This document shows positions 1 to 8,461 of a DNA stretch of 46,605 nucleotides, in pieces. Each line of letters opens with the position of its first letter. The stretch's first letter is position 1. Under the pieces are notes generated by a model that saw only the letters and a list, made by a program, of their open reading frames with translations, ran no database searches and was not told the origin of the DNA. The stretch is from Gemmatimonadota bacterium (lineage in GTDB: Bacteria; Gemmatimonadota; Gemmatimonadetes; Palauibacterales; KS3-K002), in assembly GCA_020344015.1 (NCBI GenBank), contig CP070812.1, positions 2,152,993-2,199,597 of the forward strand. Reading direction: 5' to 3'. The position numbers were made by a program, and so were the translations under genes.

Positions 1-1947
1 CCACATCGGGTCGACCCGCAACCAAGCCGCCGTTATGAACGACCCCGGCATGGATAGCACGTACTCGAGTTGGTCGATAGCCGCGTCGTACTGGCCGACC
101 ATCACGTATGTCTCGGCCAGGAACGCGGTCCACATCAGACCGAAAGCCGCCGCTCTCGATACAGGAAAGAGCGTTACCGCTGTCTCCGCCGCACCTACTG
201 CGTCTGGCTTGCGACCCAGGCCCGCGTAAGCCAAACCCAGCTGGCTGTAAATATGGGCCTGAGTCGCGATGTCGCTCGACGCGGAGATCAGGCGGTTCTC
301 CAACAGGACACGCGCCGAGTCGTAGCAGGCGCGGGCAAGCGCCGCGTCGCCGCTGAGACTATGTAGCTCGGCCTTCGCAAGGTAGTAGCCTGTGGTATCG
401 GTCTCGACGAGACCTGAAGCAAAACGACGCAATGTCCTTTCGTAGTCCTCATCAATGATTCGGTAGGTCCACCATAGGAGGTAGTCATTTCCTACAAACA
501 GTGGCGCCGGCTGGATGCGAGCCCACGCGTCATGGATAACGGTTCGAGCCTTCTCCCGATCCCCCTCCCAACTCACATACAGCGCTGCCTTCGAGAGGTG
601 ATTGTAGAAATCGTTTGGACCTAGCTGGATGGCTCGGTCATAGTACTCCTCAGCTTCTGCGTATCTGCGCATCACGTGGTAGGTAAACCCGAGTTCCCTT
701 GCCGCCCAGTCCGACCTGGGATTCAACTCGAACGACTTCCTGGCATCATCGGCAGCCTCTTCCCAATTACCGAGAGCTCTCTGTACGGGGCCGACGAAAA
801 CGGAAACATAAGAGTAGCCCGGCAGGGCCTCGCGGGTGATGGCGAAATGCTCCAAGGCACGCTCGTAATGGTACTTCCTGTAATAGTACCACCCCATAGC
901 GAGATGCGAATCAGACAAGTCGGGATCGATCTGTACCGCCTGCTCCGCGGCCCTTCTCACTCTGGCCAAACGCTCATCGGTCCTGGCCTCCGTGACCAGC
1001 CAATAGAAGTCCGCTTCAGCAATGGACAGCCACGCATATGCCAGCGCGAAATCTGGGTCCAACTCGATCGCGTCCTCATACAACTCAATTGCAGTCTGCC
1101 ATTCTTCCATGTCCCAGTATTGTCGCGCCAGAAGATAAAGATCGTAGGCCTCGAGGTTGTCGGTCGGTCTCCTCTCCATTCTGCCGCGATCCTCGGCAGA
1201 GGCAAGTTCAGCCTGCAGGGCCACAGCGATTTGCTGCGCAATCTCGCTCTGGATCTCAAATATGTTCTCCGTTGTAAGCTCCCGATCGTATGTATCCGCC
1301 CACAGGTGTAAGTCGGTATCAGCATCGATCAACTGTGCGTTGATGCGCACGCGGCCGCCCAAGCGTTGCACCTCGCCTTCGACGATTGTGGCCACACCAA
1401 GTTCTCGGCCGATCTGCCGGATGGGCTTTTGTGTGGCCTTGTACTGCATCACCGAGGTTCGGGCGATGACCTGGAGATCAGTGACCCTGAACAGGCGGTT
1501 GATGATGTCGCCTGTCATACCGTCGCTGAAGTACTCGTTGTCGGGGTCAGCGCTGAGGTTAGCGAAGGGTAGGACGGCGACGGACTTGGGGTCTATGACG
1601 TCCGACACATCTGCTTCACGCTCAGCGATCGGTTCCCGTCCCGCATCTTCCCCGCGCCCGAGCACTGCCACTGCCGCACCGGCGATGACGAGGATCCCCG
1701 CTAAGATGAGAAGCTCGATTCCGCTTGCTCTCTGACGCCCTTTCTCACCGTGGTACCACGCCAGAACGAGCGTGACGAGGAACCCGATTCCAAGAAGGAC
1801 GTGGAGAACTTGCTGGAACCCCGCAGAAAGGCTCCACGGCTCGGCCAACACCTCGATTCCCTGGAAGATGAGCCAGGCACCGGCCAGGTAGGCGAGAGCC
1901 CACTGGAAGAGCTTCCGTTCTTTCAGGCGTTGAAGGAGGGATGGCAT
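1..1947 (-). CDS. TPR signalling protein with three N-terminal membrane helices and FlgO/TolB-like domain (partial, runs off left edge)
   Basis: The frame is open for 649 codons from the ATG at 1947 to base 1 with no stop, so the C-terminus is outside the window. Hydrophobic segments lie at about residues 14-34, 46-66 and 77-97. A domain beginning near residue 122 (SVAVLPFANLS, then FSDGMTGDII) is the FlgO/TolB-like module commonly found before TPRs in such proteins. From about residue 265 onward there are repeated 34-residue TPR-like units (for example AEAEEYYDRAIQLGPNDFYN). The N-terminal module resembles that of the frameshifted gene at 4807-6824. The gene starts 35 bp after the stop of the Ser/Thr kinase, so the two are probably co-transcribed. 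An output or scaffold role for the kinase is inference; no enzymatic domain is visible. Confidence 0.88.
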   Translation of the reverse strand, partial: MPSLLQRLKERKLFQWALAYLAGAWLIFQGIEVLAEPWSLSAGFQQVLHVLLGIGFLVTLVLAWYHGEKGRQRASGIELLILAGILVIAGAAVAVLGRGEDAGREPIAEREADVSDVIDPKSVAVLPFANLSADPDNEYFSDGMTGDIINRLFRVTDLQVIARTSVMQYKATQKPIRQIGRELGVATIVEGEVQRLGGRVRINAQLIDADTDLHLWADTYDRELTTENIFEIQSEIAQQIAVALQAELASAEDRGRMERRPTDNLEAYDLYLLARQYWDMEEWQTAIELYEDAIELDPDFALAYAWLSIAEADFYWLVTEARTDERLARVRRAAEQAVQIDPDLSDSHLAMGWYYYRKYHYERALEHFAITREALPGYSYVSVFVGPVQRALGNWEEAADDARKSFELNPRSDWAARELGFTYHVMRRYAEAEEYYDRAIQLGPNDFYNHLSKAALYVSWEGDREKARTVIHDAWARIQPAPLFVGNDYLLWWTYRIIDEDYERTLRRFASGLVETDTTGYYLAKAELHSLSGDAALARACYDSARVLLENRLISASSDIATQAHIYSQLGLAYAGLGRKPDAVGAAETAVTLFPVSRAAAFGLMWTAFLAETYVMVGQYDAAIDQLEYVLSMPGSFITAAWLRVDPMW

Positions 1948-1982
1948 TAAGGTGGTCCCCACTTAGCCGGCGTTAACGAGCC

Positions 1983-4667
1983 TCACCGCTCACTGGTTCC
2001 CGCCCGCACCTGCAATATCTCGAACCAGTTCGAGACGACTTCGATCTCCCTGGCTGGTGCGTCAGGGTTGTCGGTCTTGACCAAGAACCGCTGCCCGTCA
2101 CGGGTTACGGCGTAATCCACCGCGTCGGAGTAGTATAGGTAGGGCGCCTCGAAGAGCGGCTGGGGAGTCTCCCGGCCGAACGACCCGGCCGTGGACACCC
2201 TCGCGGCCATCAGGGTCTTCCCGCGCCAGAAGAAGAGCTCGTTGCTGTCAGCCGCCCAGCGAGGGCTCATACCGCCACCGGTCGATACCTGTTGCTTTCC
2301 GACGATATGAGGAAAGGACACCACATAGACCTCCCTGGAACCTGTCTCGTCCGAGGTATATGCGATCCAGCGACCGTCGGGGGAGAACCGCCCACAGTCC
2401 TCGTTTGCTACCGTCACCGCAACAGGGATCAGGTTCTCCACGCTATCGACTTGCAGCACGTAGAGGTCATAACCAGTCTCAGCGCCGCGCCCTTCGAAGG
2501 CAAGCCACCGGCCGTCCGATGACCACGAACAGAGGGACCACACCGAGCCCCTGTGAAGCAGGACAGGGTCCGCACTAGAATCGACCTCCCTGACACTGAT
2601 CCCCGTCCCTTCAGAACTGGTCGACCGGTAGGCTATGCGACGACCCTCCGGCGACCAAACCGGCGCCCAGTCCCAGCCCGGATCGAAGGTGAATCGCTCA
2701 GCATCCCCAGAGGCTGCATCGACCAGAAACACATCGGCGTTGTTCGGCCTGTAGATATGCATGGCCAGGCGTCGACCGTCTGGCGACAGTTCGAGAAAGC
2801 TCGGGGTCATCGGAGAGCCCAGCTGACGGAGACGCTCGCCCTCGCGATTCACCCACCAGAGCACGCGGTCATTCCCAATCGAGCCGTGCACGAACGCCAC
2901 CGTCCCGCCGTCCGAAACGGCAAACGACGCAGCTCCACCTGCACGAGCAACGCGGACACCGGACTCGACTGGGAACGGGGCACCCGTCGCTTCCCGGCGC
3001 GCAAGGTCATAGGGCACGGCGAGGATCGTCCCCGTGGCCTCGGCGTACACAATGTGACCGGTAGGAACGTAGCGCCCGAATCCCGCCCTCTCTCTGACGG
3101 TCTTCCGTTCGCCAGTCTCAAGATCTTGAAGAACGATCTTGGTGTCTTCCCACAGGAAGCTGGGACCACTCGTCACGGTGAACAGTAGAAGCTTGCCACC
3201 GGCCAGCACTTGCGGCCACGTGTGCGCGCTCTCGAACAAGCTGTCCACCGGGGTGGTGAGCTGAGCAGGAGCTCCTCCCGCGGCGGCGACCCGCCCGAGG
3301 CCGCCGTCACCCGAAAACACGATGTTGCCGTCTTCGCCCCAGCTCGCCCCGATAACGTAGATTGCACCGGTACTCGCAATCTCAGTGACCGGCCCACCAG
3401 CAACCGACACCTTCTTCAGCGCCCCGCCGTAAGTGCCGAAGCCGATCCATTCCCCGTCAGGCGAGAAGAACGGGTACTGGGCCTCCTCGGTCCCGGCTAA
3501 GGGCTCGCTCTCAATCCTGTCCAGTGGCCTCACGTGAAGCCTGCCTTCGGCGTAGTACACCAACGCCTGTCCGTCGGGGGAGAGCGCCAGGCGGGGGAAC
3601 TCGTTGTACAACATCGTGTGACCGACGGCGACGGGGACCGTGAAGCGCGTCGGGCCGGCGGATTGGACAGCGGGTCTCAGGCTAGATCCAAGGATCCATC
3701 CCAGAGCCGCACCGGTCCCGAGGAGCGAGAGCGCAACGACACCGGCAGCGCGCCAATTGGCCCGCAGAGCGGCCACCGCCGAGACTGCCGTCCCGGCTCG
3801 TTCGGACGGCCGTGTACTGATATCTGGAGCTAGCCGCGGGTCGCTCAGCGCCTCGGCGAAGTCCCGCGCCGTCGTGAACCGGTCGGCGGGGAGCTTCTCG
3901 AGCGCCTTGCCGAGTGCCAGGTCGATGTGAAACGGCACCGTGCCCCGGTGGTCGGTCACCGGACGCGGCATGTCGGTCACTATCTTCGCGATCACGGCCT
4001 GTGCTGTCGGCCCCGTGTACGGCGGCTCGCCTACCAGCATCTCGTAGACGACGCAGCCCAGCGAGTAGACGTCGCTGCGACCGTCGAGCACCCGATCCCC
4101 CATCGCCTGCTCAGGGCTCATGTACTGAGGCGTGCCGAGTGATAGACCCGTCTCCGTGAGACGTGTACCGCCTGCCACGCTCACCGCCAGGGCGATGCCG
4201 AAGTCCGCTACAACCGGCTGCCCATCGTGCAGCAGGATGTTCTCCGGCTTGATATCCCTGTGGATCACGTTACGGCGGTGCGCGTAGTCGAGGGCGCTCG
4301 CCACCGCCTTCGTGAGCTCGATCGTCTCATCGATCGACAGCTCTTTCTCTCGCTCAAGCTTCTGCCGCAGCGATTCGCCCTCGACGTACGGCATGACGTA
4401 ATAGACGAATCCACCGGCCTCGCCCGAGTCGTGGAGCGGGAGGATGTGCGGGTGCTGCAGGTTCGCGGTGACCCTGATCTCGTTCAGGAAGCGCTCAGCG
4501 CCCAAGACGGCGGCAAGCTCGGGGTGGAGAACTTTGACCGCGACCTTGCGGTCGTGCTTGACGTCGTGGGCGAGGTATACGGTGGCCATGCCGCCGGCGC
4601 CGAGCTCACGCTCGACAACGTAACGGTCGGCTAGAGCGGCATTCAGGGCTTCAAGCGGGCTGCCCAT
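1983..4667 (-). CDS. Membrane Ser/Thr protein kinase with C-terminal TolB/WD40-like beta-propeller
   Basis: This 894-aa Hanks-type kinase has a glycine loop GAGGMATVY at 23-31, ATP-anchoring K45, catalytic loop HRDIKPEN at 136-143, DFG at 155-157 and the SPEQ-type APE motif, so the kinase domain looks active. A single membrane helix (about 305-330, VVALSLLGTGAALGWILG) separates the cytoplasmic kinase from a roughly 550-residue extracytoplasmic part. That part has repeated SPDG.. blades (SPDGEWIGF, SPDGRRLAM, SPDGRWIAY) typical of PD40/TolB propellers. The propeller is presumably the sensor, by analogy with many Gemmatimonadota and Acidobacteriota kinases; the ligand is unknown. It sits between two TPR proteins, the one downstream only 35 bp away. 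The substrate cannot be read from the sequence. Confidence 0.95.
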   Translation of the reverse strand: MGSPLEALNAALADRYVVERELGAGGMATVYLAHDVKHDRKVAVKVLHPELAAVLGAERFLNEIRVTANLQHPHILPLHDSGEAGGFVYYVMPYVEGESLRQKLEREKELSIDETIELTKAVASALDYAHRRNVIHRDIKPENILLHDGQPVVADFGIALAVSVAGGTRLTETGLSLGTPQYMSPEQAMGDRVLDGRSDVYSLGCVVYEMLVGEPPYTGPTAQAVIAKIVTDMPRPVTDHRGTVPFHIDLALGKALEKLPADRFTTARDFAEALSDPRLAPDISTRPSERAGTAVSAVAALRANWRAAGVVALSLLGTGAALGWILGSSLRPAVQSAGPTRFTVPVAVGHTMLYNEFPRLALSPDGQALVYYAEGRLHVRPLDRIESEPLAGTEEAQYPFFSPDGEWIGFGTYGGALKKVSVAGGPVTEIASTGAIYVIGASWGEDGNIVFSGDGGLGRVAAAGGAPAQLTTPVDSLFESAHTWPQVLAGGKLLLFTVTSGPSFLWEDTKIVLQDLETGERKTVRERAGFGRYVPTGHIVYAEATGTILAVPYDLARREATGAPFPVESGVRVARAGGAASFAVSDGGTVAFVHGSIGNDRVLWWVNREGERLRQLGSPMTPSFLELSPDGRRLAMHIYRPNNADVFLVDAASGDAERFTFDPGWDWAPVWSPEGRRIAYRSTSSEGTGISVREVDSSADPVLLHRGSVWSLCSWSSDGRWLAFEGRGAETGYDLYVLQVDSVENLIPVAVTVANEDCGRFSPDGRWIAYTSDETGSREVYVVSFPHIVGKQQVSTGGGMSPRWAADSNELFFWRGKTLMAARVSTAGSFGRETPQPLFEAPYLYYSDAVDYAVTRDGQRFLVKTDNPDAPAREIEVVSNWFEILQVRAGTSER

Positions 4668-4806
4668 GTGGGGAAATTGACTGCTGTCCTACCCGTTCAT
4701 GGTTGGAGCTACGTCTAAGATGGGAGATCGGAAAACGCGTGGCAACGAGGGGGATCCGGAGATTCTCTAATCAGCGCAGCCGACACTCAGTCCGTTGATG
4801 ACATTC

Positions 4807-5556
4807 TCAACCGCGTGGCCGAATCAGTTCCTGGAACGCCGGCTCGTCCCGCAGAAGGTCGAAGTCTTTCACAGCGTGAAGGTAGGGCCAGCCCTCACCG
4901 AAGTTCCATCCGCTGGAGATGGATTCGCGCAGAAGTGCGAGGGCACGTTCACTCTCGCCGTTGATCGCCGCCACGCGAGCGCGCCAATACGACGCGTTAG
5001 TAGCGAATTCCGCTGGAGGCAAGCGCGGTATCGTCTCCAAGACGCGCTCTGCGGCCTCCCGATCACCCTGCTTTGCGGCCGCGACCGCCAAGTAGCCGGA
5101 TACCGGCAGGTCGACGGCCGGGCCCCGCGCCGCCAACGACTCGAGCCAGCTGCGCGCCTCGGGCCACCTTTCTGCCGTCACGAGAGCGGCACCGTAGGCG
5201 ACCGCCACCCACCGGTGCTCCTCTTCCGGATTCCGGCTCTCAAACCAAGCCAACATGCGCTCGCGGACTGGCGGCGAGGCCTCCGAGTAGCCGTGCGCCT
5301 CGAGTTCCTGGGCCACTCGCGCAAACACATCGCCGGGCGAGAACCCGTAGACGTTTACCGGCAGGTTGGATCCTTCTTCGAGGACGCGCTCCAACTCCCC
5401 GATTCGGCCCAAGGCCGCCAGGGCTCGAGCCTCTCCCAATAGCGGCCCAACCTCGTGTGGGCGATCACGGCGCCCGCGCCTTGCGACCCGGAGCTCGTCG
5501 TGATAGCGGCCAAGCATGTGATGGGCCTGGGTGAGGTGAAGGTAGTACCCCCCCAT
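4807..5556 (-). CDS. C-terminal part of a frameshifted TPR protein
   Basis: This frame continues the TPR solenoid of the adjacent N-terminal part, covering TPR-like helices such as YLHLTQAHHMLGRY, REAAERVLETIPRL and ERALALLRESISSGW, and ends in LIRPRG. It begins at a run of seven G (minus strand; C at 5548-5554) where the upstream frame is lost. The ATG at the run gives an apparent start, but there is no sign of an independent gene: no promoter gap, no leader, and the helical repeat continues across the join. With one extra G the two parts read through as one protein of about 672 residues. A base missing from the assembly, a real mutation or a -1 slip are all possible. The intact gene would lie directly upstream of the Ser/Thr kinase. 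Confidence 0.75.
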   Translation of the reverse strand: MGGYYLHLTQAHHMLGRYHDELRVARRGRRDRPHEVGPLLGEARALAALGRIGELERVLEEGSNLPVNVYGFSPGDVFARVAQELEAHGYSEASPPVRERMLAWFESRNPEEEHRWVAVAYGAALVTAERWPEARSWLESLAARGPAVDLPVSGYLAVAAAKQGDREAAERVLETIPRLPPAEFATNASYWRARVAAINGESERALALLRESISSGWNFGEGWPYLHAVKDFDLLRDEPAFQELIRPRG

Positions 5557-6824
5557 CCTCGCAGCGAGGCCCGCTCCGGGTCGAGCTGGCCGAGCAGTTC
5601 GATGGCTTCCGCCGGACGGTTGACTCTCAACGCCGCAAGCGCGGCCTCACGCCTAGCGTCCACGTAGCCGGGGGCCGCATCCATCATCGCACGCGTCGCT
5701 TCGTACGACGCGAACCAGTTTCGGTAGCGGAGCGCGACAAGGAAGTCGAGACGAGCCCGATCGTAGGGCGTCAGCCGATCGCGAGTTGCGGAAAGTGCAA
5801 CCCGGAGGGAATCGCTACGAACCATAAAGGCTTGTTCGGCGGTTGCCCAGACGGCGATAAGGTAGCTCTGAGCGGCCCACAGCATGGCACGGACGTACGT
5901 TGTGTCAAGCTCCGCAGCGTGCTGAAAGCGAGCAGCAGCGGCGACGAAGTCGCCGCGCATGTAGGCGTCGGTGCCCTCTGCGTAAGACAGGTAGGCGGTG
6001 TACAACACCGGTTGGCGGGGCGCGGTCTCCCAGTCGGCGAACCTCGGGTCGAGCAGCGCGGCCAGGGCAGACAGCACGCGCTGCCTGAGCAGCTCGATTC
6101 CCTCCTCCGGGCGGTCCACCGGAGCGCTAACCGGCCCTACCGACTGCAGAACGTTCCCCTCGTTGGCGTCCACAATCTCGGCCCGCAGCTGGATGGAATC
6201 GCCCTGTGGATAGTAGGAACCCCAGACAAGCGTTCCCGCTCCCACCTCCTCCCCGAAGGAGCGAACCAGGTTGGCACCGGCGGCGAGGCTCTGGGTTACT
6301 ATCTGCGAGGCGGCGAGGCACGTGCGGGAATCGACGACCTCGACCAGGCCCGTCTCGGTCACGCCATCGGTGATCCATTCGGCGGCCATCCGGCCCACTG
6401 GGTCGAGAGCCGCATCGCCGGTCTGGTTCTCGAACACCGCGACGGCGACCCGCTGGCGATCGAGCCTCGGGGACGGGCTCGGCCAAACGAGGACGGCGAC
6501 GATCACTACAACAAGCAGAGCGACGACGATAAGGGCAGCGAGGGCGGCGTCTGCCGCTCGCGTAGACGCCTCTCCATCGATCGCCGACGGCTCGGTCCTT
6601 CGAAGGCCGCCCGGTGTGATGTCGAAGATCCAAGCGACGGCCAGAACGACGGGAAAGCCGAGCAGCGTTGTGACTACGACCAGCGTCAGCGCCAGGTCAG
6701 GCAGACGCAGCGCGGGGACGAGGATCTCAGCGGCTTGCCATACCACGAACGCTACCACTGCGTAGGCAGCGGCAACGCGCAGAACACCGCGCCGTTTCAG
6801 TTCGTCCAGGAAGGACGTCAGCAT
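5355..6824 (-). CDS. N-terminal part of a frameshifted membrane TPR protein (FlgO/TolB-like domain)
   Basis: I start it at the ATG at 6824 (MLTSFLDELKRRGVLRV) because this aligns with the N-terminus of the TPR protein at 1-1947; 27 upstream in-frame codons to 6905 look non-coding. Three hydrophobic segments follow (roughly 14-36, 43-66 and 87-112). Next comes a FlgO/TolB-like module (VAVAVFENQTGDAALD, WITDGVTETGLVEVVD), then TPR-like repeats (GTDAYMRGDFVAAAARFQHA). Real homology stops at about residue 424 (LDPERASLRGW). After that the frame reads 60-odd codons of out-of-frame sequence to a stop at 5355, while the repeats continue in the -1 frame from 5556. It is probably a non-enzymatic membrane scaffold or sensor linked to the neighbouring kinase; that role is inference. 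Confidence 0.8.
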   Translation of the reverse strand: MLTSFLDELKRRGVLRVAAAYAVVAFVVWQAAEILVPALRLPDLALTLVVVTTLLGFPVVLAVAWIFDITPGGLRRTEPSAIDGEASTRAADAALAALIVVALLVVVIVAVLVWPSPSPRLDRQRVAVAVFENQTGDAALDPVGRMAAEWITDGVTETGLVEVVDSRTCLAASQIVTQSLAAGANLVRSFGEEVGAGTLVWGSYYPQGDSIQLRAEIVDANEGNVLQSVGPVSAPVDRPEEGIELLRQRVLSALAALLDPRFADWETAPRQPVLYTAYLSYAEGTDAYMRGDFVAAAARFQHAAELDTTYVRAMLWAAQSYLIAVWATAEQAFMVRSDSLRVALSATRDRLTPYDRARLDFLVALRYRNWFASYEATRAMMDAAPGYVDARREAALAALRVNRPAEAIELLGQLDPERASLRGWGGTTFTSPRPITCLAAITTSSGSQGAGAVIAHTRLGRYWERLEPWRPWAESGSWSASSKKDPTCR

Positions 6825-6938
6825 GCGAGTCGGCCCGACGTGCGTCTTTTGCCTTAGGGACTGCTCGTTGTGGCCAAAGATGCAGCCACTGCAGGCGTGC
6901 AGCAATGCTTCTGCGGCTCGCGGACGCCGAGTCCCCGG

Positions 6939-6961
6939 CCCACGGACAGTCAGTCCGTGGG
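6939..6961. other. Perfect 9-bp hairpin
   Basis: CCCACGGAC (6939-6947), loop AGTCA, GTCCGTGGG (6953-6961). There is no T-run on either side, so it is not a convincing terminator. It could be part of a structured RNA with the second hairpin at 6993-7013. Confidence 0.6.
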
Positions 6962-7149
6962 TCGCACCCTGAGGAATATTGGCAGGCTAGACCTGCGGCG
7001 TCCCAAGCCGCAGTTCTATCAGCGTGGCCAATGGCCTTCTCCATCGCGGTGCCCGCGGCGGTGACAGGATTCGTCACCGCAAGGAATGCAAGTTCTTGAA
7101 ACGGACGAGATCGGATGCGAATCGTCGGTATCGCCTGGGTTCGAAGAGT

Positions 7150-7291
7150 GACCGGGCTGGGATTCGAACCCAGGACCTGCTTAGAGGTAAGCGGCTAGTG
7201 GACCGGGCTGGTGTGACTTGCCGCTGGATACCTGGAAGATTGATCTCGGGGTTCTCGTGCCTCCACCTATTCCGCTCCGCCACCCCCCGCA
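7150..7291 (-). other. tRNA-like remnant (possible pseudo-tRNA or attachment-site relic)
   Basis: On the minus strand a perfect T-arm CTGGG-TTCGAAT-CCCAG (7157-7173) is followed by CCCGGTC, as in a tRNA 3' half. Preceding it, CTTACCTCTAAG resembles a damaged anticodon arm. About 80 nt further upstream, 7254-7290 resembles the 5' and D-arm part of a tRNA-Leu (GGTGGCGGAGCGGAATAGGT). The two ends do not form a paired acceptor stem, and the total length (about 140 nt) is too long for one normal tRNA. I therefore read it as degenerate or rearranged, not a working tRNA. Confidence 0.35.
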
Positions 7292-7351
7292 TGACAGTCT
7301 CGAGGTGTTCAGGATTGGCCATGGTTTTGGCATCTCCTTGCGAATGCGGAC

Positions 7352-8428
7352 TTATGAGGCAGTAGTCTGATCAGCCAGCACGACTTTTCCGAGGTTGCGC
7401 CGCTCGTGAAGGTAGGTATGCGCCTCGATCGCGCCGGCGCGATCGAGCGAGAAGGTCCGGTCCACTACGGTTCGCAGTCCGCCGGCGACGACCGCATCGA
7501 AGATCTCGTCGAGTGCCGGTCGGAGCAGTGGCTCTTTGCGCCCCAGGTTGAAGAGGGCCACACCGGATACGCCGGTGTTCGATTCGAAGAGCGAGACGGG
7601 GTGAAAGCGGGGCATGCGCAGCATCATGCGGAGCGCGTGCAGCAGGTTCAGCCTCTGCCCCGGCAGCGCTTCGCTCAGGCCGTAGAAGACGGTGCGGCCG
7701 AGCGGTGCCAGCAGCCGACGGCAGGACCCCCAGGCCCGACCTCCGACGGGATCGAGAGCGATGTCGACGCCACGATCGCCGACCAGTTCGCGGATTTTCG
7801 GTTCCCAGTCGGCCCGAGAATCGAGACACGCGTCAGAGCCCAGCTCCTCTGTGACGAAAGTCCGCTTGCGATCATCGCCGGCGGTGCCGATGACACGGAG
7901 TCCATGACGCACGGCAAGCTGTACCGCCGCGGTACCCACGCCGCCGCCGGCACCCAGGATCAACGCCGTCTCACCGGGCCGGGCGCGGGCCGACTCGAAC
8001 AGGCAGACCCAGGCGGTGAGAAAGACCAGCGGGACGGACGCCGCCTGCACCGGTGTGAGGGCATCGGGATAGGGATACACGTGCTCGACGCCGACGACGG
8101 CGTCGCGGGTGTAGCCGCCGTGGCGCATGATGGCTACGGCGCGATCGCCTTCGCGCCAGCCTTCGACCCCGGAACCGACGCGGGCGACGACACCTGCCAC
8201 CTCGAGGCCCGGGCCGTAGGGTCGCGGCGGTAACGGCCGGTAGAATCCCGCCCGCAGCAGCAGGTCGGCGAAGTTCACCCCGGCGGCCTCGACCCGCAGG
8301 TGGACCTCCCCCTCCCCTGGCTCGCGGAGCGGGACTTCTCGCTCGACCAAAACCTTCGGCGGGCCTTTGCGCGGTATCAGGATTGCTCGCGTATTGAGCG
8401 CGGGCATTTGCTGGCGTTCCTCAGTCAT
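7352..8428 (-). CDS. Zinc-independent quinone oxidoreductase (MDR family, VAT-1-like)
   Basis: This 358-aa medium-chain dehydrogenase/reductase has an N-terminal GroES-like half (GVNFADLLLRAGFYRP, PGLEVAGVVARVGSGV). A Rossmann half follows with the nucleotide-binding loop GAGGGVGTAAVQLA and a KRTFVTEELGSD segment. The cysteine and histidine ligands of zinc alcohol dehydrogenases are absent, which places it with NADPH:quinone reductase and VAT-1-type enzymes. The expected reaction is NAD(P)H-dependent reduction of a quinone or activated enone in the cytosol; the true substrate is unknown. The first codons (MTEERQQMPALNTR) offer a second ATG eight residues in. It lies 33 bp downstream of the cysteine-rich small gene. 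Confidence 0.93.
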   Translation of the reverse strand: MTEERQQMPALNTRAILIPRKGPPKVLVEREVPLREPGEGEVHLRVEAAGVNFADLLLRAGFYRPLPPRPYGPGLEVAGVVARVGSGVEGWREGDRAVAIMRHGGYTRDAVVGVEHVYPYPDALTPVQAASVPLVFLTAWVCLFESARARPGETALILGAGGGVGTAAVQLAVRHGLRVIGTAGDDRKRTFVTEELGSDACLDSRADWEPKIRELVGDRGVDIALDPVGGRAWGSCRRLLAPLGRTVFYGLSEALPGQRLNLLHALRMMLRMPRFHPVSLFESNTGVSGVALFNLGRKEPLLRPALDEIFDAVVAGGLRTVVDRTFSLDRAGAIEAHTYLHERRNLGKVVLADQTTAS

Positions 8429-8461
8429 GAGATATCGTTCACCCTAGCGGGCGGAGGCCGG

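Larger units (their letters stand above)
6825..7351. other. 527-bp non-coding stretch with hairpins and tRNA-like remnants
   Basis: No frame here looks coding. Two clean hairpins lie at 6939-6961 (9-bp stem CCCACGGAC, 5-nt loop) and 6993-7013 (7-bp stem CTGCGGC, 7-nt loop). Further right, 7150-7291 carries sequence resembling pieces of tRNA on the minus strand (listed separately) and a direct repeat GACCGGGCTGG at 7150-7160 and 7201-7211. I recognise no tmRNA, RNase P or SRP signature. It separates the kinase/TPR group from the oxidoreductase gene. Confidence 0.6.

Noticed and set aside
676..1311. 211-aa plus-strand frame
   Set aside because: It is antisense to the left-edge TPR protein, whose frame shows clear TPR and FlgO/TolB-like motifs.
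5832..6857. 341-aa open frame on the plus strand
   Set aside because: It lies exactly antisense to the N-terminal TPR gene, has no recognisable domain, and long antisense frames are expected at this GC content.
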